From Geodermatophilaceae bacterium (GTDB taxonomy: Bacteria; Actinomycetota; Actinomycetes; Mycobacteriales; Geodermatophilaceae), in contig JACCXW010000197.1 of assembly GCA_013696785.1 (NCBI GenBank), positions 1 through 5,048 on the forward strand: a stretch of DNA of 5,048 nucleotides, in the 5' to 3' direction. Positions within the stretch are counted from its first letter, which is position 1. Each line of letters begins with the position of its first letter. The notes below the pieces were generated by a model, which had not been told where the DNA came from, ran no database searches, and saw only the letters and a list, made by a program, of their open reading frames with translations. Positions 1 through 5,048 of this stretch are shown one piece after another. Position numbers and translations under genes: made by a program.

Positions 1-337
1 GCGGCACACCGTTGTCGCTGACCATCGCGCGGCCGGCGGCGTCCCACGCCTGCATGCCGCCGTCAAGGTTCACCGCCTCGATCCCGATCTGCTGCAGGTA
101 CGCCGTGGCTCGGGCCGACCGTCCGCCCCCCCGACAGACCACGACGAGCGGATCGGCATCGGGCAGCTCCGGCAGCCGGCCGGACAGTTCGCTTAGCGGG
201 ATGTGGATCGCCCCCTCGATGTGTCCGGCCGCCCACTCGTCGTCCTCGCGGACGTCGAGCACGGTGGGATCGGCTGGCACCTGTTCGATGCTGATCTGCG
301 GGATCGGGGGCTGTCCTGGAGACGTCACGCCGCGCAT
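1..337 (-). CDS. Rhodanese-like domain protein (3' end off window)
   Basis: Single-domain rhodanese, a sulfurtransferase fold that carries persulfide sulfur on a cysteine; the physiological donor and acceptor are not evident. It is read on the minus strand from ATG at 337-335 and stays open to position 1 (112 residues visible). Recognisable rhodanese elements, in order, are LDVRE (residues 27-31), the AGHIEGAIHIP segment (37-47), the active-site loop CRGGGRS with Cys68, and the C-terminal signature LDGGMQAW (91-98). The six-residue loop from Cys68 to Arg73 is the sulfurtransferase type, not the longer Cdc25/arsenate reductase type. No signal peptide or membrane segment is visible, so it is probably cytosolic. 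Free-standing domains of this kind are about 110-130 residues, so only a few are missing. A GGAGGG lies 8 nt before the ATG; GTG at 328-326, with GGAGG 9 nt upstream, is an alternative start. It is divergent from the flavoprotein gene at 425. Confidence 0.9.
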   Translation of the reverse strand, partial: MRGVTSPGQPPIPQISIEQVPADPTVLDVREDDEWAAGHIEGAIHIPLSELSGRLPELPDADPLVVVCRGGGRSARATAYLQQIGIEAVNLDGGMQAWDAAGRAMVSDNGVP

Positions 338-424
338 CCTCCCACCCTCCACTCGCGTCCGTACGTTTGAGCGCCACGGCGCTCGCCTATGCAGACGCAA
401 GCGACGGGGTGACACGATCGGCGC
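338..424. promoter_or_regulatory. Divergent intergenic region, promoters for both directions expected
   Basis: This 87-bp gap separates two divergently transcribed genes, so both promoters should lie here unless they extend into coding sequence. No strong consensus is present. The best plus-strand candidate is TTGAGC (367-372) and TATGCA (388-393) with a 15-nt spacer, which is short and imperfect. A 16-bp interrupted palindrome (369-384) overlaps that candidate -35. On the minus strand, GGAGGG and GGAGG lie before the rhodanese start. The assignment rests mainly on gene arrangement, not on recognisable promoter boxes. Confidence 0.4.
369..384. repeat. 16-bp interrupted palindrome, possible operator
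   Basis: GAGCGCC and GGCGCTC are exact inverted copies separated by AC, giving 7-bp arms around a 2-nt centre. It lies in the middle of the divergent intergenic region and overlaps the possible TTGAGC -35 box. The geometry would suit a dimeric repressor site. With only 2 nt between the arms it is a poor hairpin and more likely acts as DNA, if it acts at all. No known consensus is recognised, and GC-rich palindromes of this length do occur by chance. Confidence 0.35.
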
Positions 425-437
425 ATGAGCGATCGTG
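413..437 (+). promoter_or_regulatory. Inverted repeat enclosing the flavoprotein start codon
   Basis: CACGATCG (413-420) and CGATCGTG (430-437) are exact 8-bp inverted copies around a 9-nt loop that contains the ATG at 425-427. In mRNA this would form a stem-loop with the start codon in the loop, downstream of a weak Shine-Dalgarno (GGGGTG, 406-411, 13 nt before the ATG). It could also be a DNA operator. The pairing is seen directly; a regulatory role is inference. Confidence 0.35.
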
Positions 438-1876
438 CGGAGCCGTACGACCTGATCGTGCTGGGTGCCGGTGCAACCGGGCTGGGAGCCGCCGCCACCG
501 CACGCACCGCTGGCCGGTCGGTGGCACTCGTCGAGCCGTCCCGGCCCGGCGGTGACTGCACGCACTACGGCTGCGTGCCCAGCAAGACGTTGATCGAGTC
601 CGCCCGCCGGGTCGCGGCCGCCCGTGACGGAACGCGATACGGGTTCGACGCTGACGTGCACGTCGACTTTCCCGCGGTCATGCGCCGAGTCGCCGCGGTC
701 GTCGCCGAGATAGAGAAGGACGAGTCGCCTGCCCTGCTGCAACGCCAGGGCATCGACCTGGTGGTGGCCACCGGCCGCTTCGTTGCCGCGCACACCGTCC
801 GGGCCGGCGAGCGGGAACTGACTGCTCAGCGCATCGTCGTCGCCGTCGGCGCAGCCCCGACGGTGCCGCCGATACCCGGTCTCGATCAGGTCGAGCACCT
901 CACGAACGAGACGGTGTTCGCGCTCACCGAGCAGCCGCGACACCTCGTGGTCCTGGGTGGCGGGCCGATCGGCTGCGAATTGGCGCAGGCTTTCGCCCGG
1001 CTGGGATCGGAGGTCACGTTGGTCGAGGGTGGCGACCGCATCCTGCCGCGGGACGAACCTGAAGCCAGCCGGCTCGTCGCCGCCGCGCTCACCCGGGACG
1101 GCGTCACCCTCCAGCTCGGCCAGGCGGTCACCGGGGTGGAGGACGGGCCGAAGCTCACGCTGGCCGACGGATCGACCGTGACGGGCTCGACTCTGCTCGT
1201 CGCGGTGGGCCGGACTCCGCGCACGAGCGATCTCGACCTCGCCATCGCCGGCGTGGGGACGGGTGCCGGCGGGCGGATCGTCGTCGACCAGCACCTGGCC
1301 ACGACGGCTGAGGGGGCGTACGCCGCCGGGGACTGCGCCTCCCCGCTGCAGTTCACGCATGTCGGCTACGACCAGGGCCGGCTCGCGGCCGGGAACGCCT
1401 TCGCCAAGCCCGGCCGTCCCGGCGTGTTCGGCGGGCGCAAGAGCTGGGATGCCAGCGCGATCCCGTGGGTCACGTTCACCGACCCCGAGGTCGCCCATGT
1501 CGGGCTGACAGAAGCGGAGGCATACCAGCAGTACGGCGAACGCGCGCGGGTCAGCTACCTCCTCGACAGCACCAGCGACCGGGCGCGTTGCGCCGGTGAG
1601 ACACGCGGCTTCGTCAAGGTCGTCGCGGTCACGCCGGGGGGCTTGCTCTCGGCGCGGGCGCTGCAGAAGATCATCGGGATGACTGTCGTAGGTCCGGTCG
1701 CCGGAGAGCTGATCACGCAGGGCGTCCTGGCGATGAGTTCGGGAATGTTGGCCGGGCGGATCGCGCAGAGCGTGCACGCCTACCCGACGTGGTCGACGTC
1801 GGTGCGCATCGCCGTCGCCCAGCTGTTCGGTGAGTTCGCGGGACGCGGCTCGCGACCTGCCCGCCCGCCGTCGTGA
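425..1876 (+). CDS. FAD-dependent pyridine nucleotide-disulfide oxidoreductase (Lpd/MerA family)
   Basis: A class I flavoprotein disulfide reductase of 483 aa, close to the family's usual 460-480. It should pass electrons from NAD(P)H through FAD to an active-site disulfide; the final substrate is unknown. In order: the FAD Rossmann motif GAGATG (residues 14-19) ending at Glu37; the redox motif GGDCTHYGCVPSK with Cys45 and Cys50; the NAD-binding motif GGGPIG (178-183) with an acidic residue, Glu201, ending the second strand, which favours NADH over NADPH; the second FAD motif AAGDC (300-304); and a C-terminal dimerisation domain. At the end the sequence is HAYPTWST (451-458): Tyr453 and Thr458 replace the His and Glu of the dihydrolipoamide dehydrogenase HPTxxE dyad, and the terminal Cys pair of mercuric reductase is absent. 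An in-frame TGA at 410-412 fixes the ATG at 425 as the start. It overlaps the next gene by 4 bp. Family is certain; naming it Lpd or MerA is not justified. Confidence 0.93.
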   Translation: MSDRAEPYDLIVLGAGATGLGAAATARTAGRSVALVEPSRPGGDCTHYGCVPSKTLIESARRVAAARDGTRYGFDADVHVDFPAVMRRVAAVVAEIEKDESPALLQRQGIDLVVATGRFVAAHTVRAGERELTAQRIVVAVGAAPTVPPIPGLDQVEHLTNETVFALTEQPRHLVVLGGGPIGCELAQAFARLGSEVTLVEGGDRILPRDEPEASRLVAAALTRDGVTLQLGQAVTGVEDGPKLTLADGSTVTGSTLLVAVGRTPRTSDLDLAIAGVGTGAGGRIVVDQHLATTAEGAYAAGDCASPLQFTHVGYDQGRLAAGNAFAKPGRPGVFGGRKSWDASAIPWVTFTDPEVAHVGLTEAEAYQQYGERARVSYLLDSTSDRARCAGETRGFVKVVAVTPGGLLSARALQKIIGMTVVGPVAGELITQGVLAMSSGMLAGRIAQSVHAYPTWSTSVRIAVAQLFGEFAGRGSRPARPPS

Positions 1877-2622
1877 CCGGCCTGGATGTCCTCCAGGGTG
1901 GTCCCGGGAATGGCCCGCTGCTCGTCCTGCTGCATGGCATGGGGGGCAACAGCGGTGTCTGGTCGGGGCTGCTCCCGCTGCTTCCCGGACGTCGTTGGGC
2001 GGCCGTAGACCTGCCGGGTCACGGCCGGTCCCCCGCTCCGGCGTCGTACGGGTATGCCGACTGCGCCGAGGCGGTCGGGGCCGCGCTGCCACCCGACACC
2101 GAACTCGTCGTGCTCGGCCACTCTTTCGGCGGCGCCGTCGGCCTCGCGCTGGCCGCGGTGCGACCGGTCAGTGCCGTCATCACCGTGGGGATGCGAGCCG
2201 TCTGGCCGCCGGAGTTCACCGACTCGCTCTCGGCGTTGGCCGCTAAGCCCACCCGCAGCTTCGACAACCGGGACGACGCCGCCACTTTCGTACTGCGGAT
2301 CAACGGGCTCACCGACTTCCTTGGTCCCGACAGCGACTTCGTCGAGCGCGGGATCCACCCCGTCGACGGCCGGTGGAAACTGACTCAGGACCCCGGCTCG
2401 TTCGCCGTCGGGGTCCCGCCGTTCGACACGTTGTTCGGCGCCGCAGTCGCGACCGGGACGTCGGTCACGGTCGCGCACGGAGAGGCAGACGTCATGGTCG
2501 GGGTCGGGGACTACGACGGGTTTGCCGCCCGGCACGGCGTGTCTGTCACGGTGCTGCCGGGTCTCGGTCACAACGCCCATGTCGAGAGCCCGACGACGGT
2601 CGCCGGGTTGCTACCGGCGTGA
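1873..2622 (+). CDS. Alpha/beta hydrolase fold protein
   Basis: A 249-aa soluble alpha/beta hydrolase, normal length for the family. The oxyanion-hole motif HGMGGN begins at His21, and LPGHGRSP follows. The nucleophile elbow is GHSFGG with Ser84. The likely acid is Asp206 in HGEAD, and the catalytic His233 lies in GLGHNAHVESP, matching the common GHxxxxExP ending. The full Ser-Asp-His triad is therefore present and an active esterase, lactonase, C-C hydrolase or related enzyme is expected; the substrate cannot be read from sequence. There is no signal peptide or membrane segment. The GTG start at 1873 overlaps the reductase stop as GTGA and has no Shine-Dalgarno, so it probably depends on translational coupling. 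The first nearby ATG, at 1884, is out of frame. Its own stop overlaps the GTG of the bPH2 gene. Resemblance to the broad enol-lactonase/MhpC-type group is general only. Confidence 0.92.
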   Translation: MTGLDVLQGGPGNGPLLVLLHGMGGNSGVWSGLLPLLPGRRWAAVDLPGHGRSPAPASYGYADCAEAVGAALPPDTELVVLGHSFGGAVGLALAAVRPVSAVITVGMRAVWPPEFTDSLSALAAKPTRSFDNRDDAATFVLRINGLTDFLGPDSDFVERGIHPVDGRWKLTQDPGSFAVGVPPFDTLFGAAVATGTSVTVAHGEADVMVGVGDYDGFAARHGVSVTVLPGLGHNAHVESPTTVAGLLPA

Positions 2623-3131
2623 CCCATCCTGCGGCGGTGCCGCGTACGCCGGCGTACCAGGTCTCCCCGAATGCCATCGGGCTGTGGACGCTGGAGGGGG
2701 CGATCTCCTCGGTCTTCCTGCTCGCGGCCGGGATCGTGGCGGCTGTGCTCGTACCTGCCGAGGCGCCCATCGTGGTGAGAGTTCTGGCGGCTGCCGCGCC
2801 GTACGTCGCTGCTGCGTACGCCGTCGTTGCGGTGGCGATCCGGCCCCGGCTGCGTTTTCGCGTGCACCACTGGGAGGTGACCGACGAGTCCGTGTTCACC
2901 CTCACCGGCTGGCTCACCCAGAATTGGACGATCATCCCGATCGCCCGAATTCAGACCGTCGACATCAACCGGGGCGCGATGCAACGGCTGTTTGGCCTCG
3001 CATCCGTCGCCGTCCTCACCGCGTCATCGAAGGGAACCGTCGAGATCGTGCACCTGGACGCCGCCGTTGCCGGGGCGGTGGCGCCGGACCTGGCTCGTCG
3101 GGCGGCGGCGATCCGCGACGAGGCGACGTGA
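2619..3131 (+). CDS. YdbS-like membrane protein with one bPH2 (PH-like) domain
   Basis: A 170-aa membrane protein of the YdbS type. Two hydrophobic segments (about residues 26-46 and 50-75) are followed by one bacterial PH-like domain (bPH2, formerly DUF304; about 80-150) starting at FRVHHWEV. The typical features are the TGWLTQNWTIIPIARIQTVDI stretch and a second half ending in VEIVHLD. The domain probably faces the cytoplasm; its ligand is unknown. The reading frame stays open back to an ATG at 2373, but that extension lies wholly over the hydrolase gene. GTG at 2619 gives the expected protein and a GTGA overlap with the hydrolase stop; GTG at 2637 is a less likely alternative. It pairs with the three-domain YdbT-like gene downstream, as in Bacillus subtilis ydbST, a SigW-controlled pair linked to resistance to antimicrobial peptides. 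That role is not shown here. Confidence 0.88.
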   Translation: MTHPAAVPRTPAYQVSPNAIGLWTLEGAISSVFLLAAGIVAAVLVPAEAPIVVRVLAAAAPYVAAAYAVVAVAIRPRLRFRVHHWEVTDESVFTLTGWLTQNWTIIPIARIQTVDINRGAMQRLFGLASVAVLTASSKGTVEIVHLDAAVAGAVAPDLARRAAAIRDEAT

Positions 3132-4642
3132 GTGAACACCAGGTGCTCGCCGAGCGGCGACTGGACTGGCGGGTGCTCGTCGTCCATGCCGTCACCTTCC
3201 GGCAGGCCCGCGCGATACTTTCCAGCGCCGGCCCCATCGCCCTGGTCTTCGCGGTACAGGGCCGGCTGGGGTCCTTCGGCCTGATCGCCATCGCCGTCCT
3301 GGCCACCGTGGCGTCGCTGGCGTTCTCGGCGCTGCGCTGGTGGCGGTTCAGCTACGAGATCGACGCGCAGCGGCTGCTCGTTCGTCAGGGTTTGCTGTCC
3401 CGTTCCGAGCGGGCGGTGCCGCTCGACCGCGTCCGCGGCGTCGACGTGGAGGCTCCGGCGCTGCACCGGCTGTTCCGGATCGCAGTCCTCCGCGTGGATG
3501 CGGCAGCGGGCACCGGCGGCAAGGACGAAGCCGTTCTCGATGCGGTGTCCGCGGCCGACACCGGGCGGCTGCGTGAGGTTCTGCTGACCCAACGGGCGGT
3601 GGGCCCGGTAGCTGCCCCGGTCGCAGCAGCGGTGCCTGGGTCGGCCGACATGGCTGTGGCCGAGCGGGTGTTCGCGCGGCTGGACCCGCGGTGGCTCCTG
3701 TACGCGCCGCTGGTCGGCAGCTACCTCGCCGTACCGCTGGCGATCGGCGGCACGCTGCTCCGCGACGTACAGAGCCTGCCCATCCCGGCCGGTCTCCGAG
3801 ACCTGCTGGACGTCCCCGATGAGGCCGGTGTGGGTCGCATCGCACTGACAGTGCTCGCCGCGCTGGCCGTCGTCGCGGTCGGCGCACTCGTTGCCGGCGC
3901 GGTCTCGAACTGGGGATTCGTGCTCGCCGCCCGTGGCAGCAACCTGGTCGCCGAGCGCGGCCTGCTCACGAAGCGGACCGTGTCGCTGGAGATCGACCGG
4001 ATCCGCGGCTATGTCCTGTCGCAGGGCATCGGCATCCGCCTGGTCCGGGCAGCCCGGCTCACCGCTTTGGTGACCGGGCTCGGTGACCAGAACCGCCGCG
4101 GTCAGCTCCTTCCGCTGGGTCCGCTACACGTCGCGGAGGAGGTGGCCGCCTCGGCCGTACGACGCTTCGACACACCGCTGCTGCCGCATCCGGCCGCGGC
4201 CCTGCGACGGCGGTTGGTCCGGTCGGTCGGGCCACCGGCGCTCGTCTCCGTCGCGCTGCTGCTCCTGGGACTGCCGCTCGCGGCATCGATCCTCGCCGTG
4301 CTGGCCGTCCTGGGCGTCGGCTTGGGAATCGACCGGTACCGCGCGCTCGGCCATGTCGCCGACACAGCCGCGCTCGCCGTACGCTCGGGCGCCCTGCTGC
4401 GACGTCGGGTCGTCCTGGAGCAGCGGGCGCTCGTCGGCTGGCGCATACAGCAGAGCTGGTTCCAGCGCCGTGCCGGTCTGCTGACGCTCGTCGCTTGTGT
4501 GGGTGCCGGCGAAGGCGGCTACGAGGTCCTGGACTGCAGCACCGGCCAGGGGCTCGACCTGGTGGCTGCCGTCAGTCCGGGTTGGGCGAACGCGCTCAGT
4601 TCACGGCCGCAGTTCTCTCGCGGCAACCAGCTCTCGAAGTAG
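3128..4642 (+). CDS. YdbT-like membrane protein with three bPH2 domains
   Basis: A 504-aa integral membrane protein, close to Bacillus YdbT (about 490 aa). Three helix-pair plus bPH2 units repeat. Hydrophobic segments lie at about residues 30-43, 49-69, 189-212, 238-260, 366-386 and 387-403. bPH2 domains lie at about 74-150 (FSYEID; LLVRQGLLSRSERAVPLDRV), 262-340 (WGFVLAARG; LLTKRTVSLEIDRIRG) and 408-480 (AALAVRSGALLRRRVVLEQR). Each domain has the family pattern of a strand, a GLL or ALL turn, a basic patch and a hydrophobic strand with a conserved Arg. The domains probably cluster on the cytoplasmic side and may form a complex with the YdbS-like partner; that is inference from the family. 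GTG at 3128 is chosen because it makes the third GTGA overlap in the operon and has a weak GAGG 4 nt upstream. The frame is open upstream to 2522, but over other genes. The TAG stop at 4640-4642 ends the plus-strand unit. Confidence 0.9.
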   Translation: MSEHQVLAERRLDWRVLVVHAVTFRQARAILSSAGPIALVFAVQGRLGSFGLIAIAVLATVASLAFSALRWWRFSYEIDAQRLLVRQGLLSRSERAVPLDRVRGVDVEAPALHRLFRIAVLRVDAAAGTGGKDEAVLDAVSAADTGRLREVLLTQRAVGPVAAPVAAAVPGSADMAVAERVFARLDPRWLLYAPLVGSYLAVPLAIGGTLLRDVQSLPIPAGLRDLLDVPDEAGVGRIALTVLAALAVVAVGALVAGAVSNWGFVLAARGSNLVAERGLLTKRTVSLEIDRIRGYVLSQGIGIRLVRAARLTALVTGLGDQNRRGQLLPLGPLHVAEEVAASAVRRFDTPLLPHPAAALRRRLVRSVGPPALVSVALLLLGLPLAASILAVLAVLGVGLGIDRYRALGHVADTAALAVRSGALLRRRVVLEQRALVGWRIQQSWFQRRAGLLTLVACVGAGEGGYEVLDCSTGQGLDLVAAVSPGWANALSSRPQFSRGNQLSK

Positions 4643-4720
4643 TCCGCCGGCGGCCCCAACGCGGGCGCGACGCATCGTCGTCGTACCCCTCCAGCGCCCC
4701 TACCGACGCCAAGGACGGGG
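4643..4720. other. Convergent intergenic gap, no clear terminator
   Basis: This 78-bp gap lies between the ends of two convergent genes. The only structure seen is a 10-bp perfect palindrome, CCGCCGGCGG (4644-4653), directly after the YdbT-like stop. It has no loop of its own and no T-run follows, so a classical intrinsic terminator is not supported. Factor-dependent termination, or a terminator of the T-less kind proposed for actinomycetes, remains possible. Confidence 0.4.
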
Positions 4721-5048
4721 TCAGCCGGAGAGCAGCGACTCGAGCAGGCAGCGCGCCGCCTGAGGATGGGAGGCCACCAGCAAACCGGCCGGAGCCAGCA
4801 CGTAGTCGTCGTCCACGACGATCCGGGCCCGGTCAAGGACCGCCCGGGCGCCACCACGGTCTCCGCGCAGCACGTCGACGACACCGGCGCGACCGGACGG
4901 ATCGAGATGTCGAAACACGCCGCCGGACAGCACCACGACGTCTGCTCCCTCGGCACTCACACTGCCCTCGTCGTACGCGCTCTCGGCCCGAACGTGCCGG
5001 CGCAGCGCGATGATCGCGGCCAGGCCGCCGAGCCGAGCGTCGATGGCT
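4721..5048 (-). CDS. Probable MutL/GlmL-family protein (glutamate mutase L), C-terminal fragment
   Basis: The C-terminal 108 residues of a minus-strand protein whose start lies beyond the right edge; the stop is TGA at 4723-4721. The fragment reads AIDARLGGLAAI, then VVVLSGGVFRHLDPS (from codon 37), then IVVDDDYVLAPAGLLVASHPQAA and a short Leu-rich end. The SGGVFRH motif, a later Asp-rich strand and AxGLL followed by a Pro-Ala helix match the end of MutL/GlmL proteins as I know them. These are ASKHA-fold ATPases associated with adenosylcobalamin-dependent carbon-skeleton mutases and aminomutases, probably as reactivating chaperones. A GTG at 4960-4958 could pose as a start of a 79-aa ORF, but the frame and the fold continue upstream, so it is taken as internal. 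If the call is right, a B12-dependent mutase may lie to the right. The family call rests on motif memory, not alignment. Confidence 0.6.
   Translation of the reverse strand, partial: AIDARLGGLAAIIALRRHVRAESAYDEGSVSAEGADVVVLSGGVFRHLDPSGRAGVVDVLRGDRGGARAVLDRARIVVDDDYVLAPAGLLVASHPQAARCLLESLLSG

Noticed and set aside
1780..2580. Long minus-strand open frame of 266 codons opposite the hydrolase
   Set aside because: Low-complexity Arg/Gly/Asp-rich translation typical of an antisense frame in high-GC DNA, with no recognisable domain, while the opposite strand carries a full catalytic triad.
2373..2618. Open 82-codon extension upstream of the YdbS-like gene, from an ATG at 2373
   Set aside because: It lies entirely over the hydrolase coding sequence in another frame, is Arg-rich as expected of a GC-rich shadow frame, and GTG at 2619 already gives a typical protein and a GTGA overlap.
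2804..2819. GTACG...CGTAC inverted repeat inside the YdbS-like gene
   Set aside because: Short arms within a coding region and no supporting context; expected by chance.
2522..3127. Open extension upstream of the YdbT-like gene, from an ATG at 2522
   Set aside because: It overlaps the hydrolase end and the whole YdbS-like gene in a shadow frame. The protein resembles its family only from GTG at 3128.
3348..3887. Minus-strand open frame of 179 codons opposite the YdbT-like gene
   Set aside because: Its translation is an Arg/Pro-rich shadow, and the plus strand encodes clear bPH2 and membrane segments.
4644..4653. CCGCCGGCGG palindrome after the YdbT-like stop as an intrinsic terminator
   Set aside because: It has no loop beyond the palindrome itself and no T-run follows; short GC palindromes are common in such DNA.
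4495..5013. Plus-strand open frame of 172 codons crossing the end of the YdbT-like gene and the MutL-like fragment
   Set aside because: It has Arg/Pro-rich composition, overlaps two better-supported genes on opposite strands, and has no recognisable motif.

Overview
The window comes from a high-GC genome. The even GC-rich coding, the GTG starts and the gene families all point to an actinomycete (Actinomycetota). The genus cannot be told from the sequence. Nearly all of it is protein-coding, and no RNA gene, CRISPR array, insertion sequence or prophage remnant is visible.

Layout: (1) A minus-strand gene at the left edge (337 down to 1, running off the window) encodes a single-domain rhodanese with an intact active-site loop. 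(2) An 87-bp divergent intergenic region (338-424) holds a 16-bp interrupted palindrome, and a second inverted repeat straddles the next start codon. (3) Four plus-strand genes form one tightly coupled unit (425-4642): a two-cysteine flavoprotein disulfide reductase of the Lpd/MerA family, an alpha/beta hydrolase, a 170-aa YdbS-like membrane bPH2 protein and a 504-aa YdbT-like membrane protein with three bPH2 domains. All three junctions are identical 4-bp GTGA overlaps, so the stop of each gene lies inside the GTG start of the next. (4) A 78-bp convergent gap (4643-4720) has no clear terminator. (5) The C-terminal end of a minus-strand gene (5048 down to 4721) is probably a MutL/GlmL-family ASKHA protein, the chaperone-like partner of B12-dependent mutases.

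The overlaps suggest that the reductase, hydrolase and bPH2 pair are co-translated. The ydbS-ydbT pair is a known membrane module, linked in Bacillus to resistance to antimicrobial peptides. Its physical coupling to a soluble flavin reductase and a hydrolase is the least ordinary part of the window, and nothing in the sequence fixes a shared substrate. The reductase keeps the redox disulfide and both nucleotide folds. It lacks the C-terminal His-Glu catalytic dyad of dihydrolipoamide dehydrogenase and the C-terminal Cys pair of mercuric reductase, so neither name should be transferred to it. I saw no clearly new system; the points worth a second look are listed as findings.
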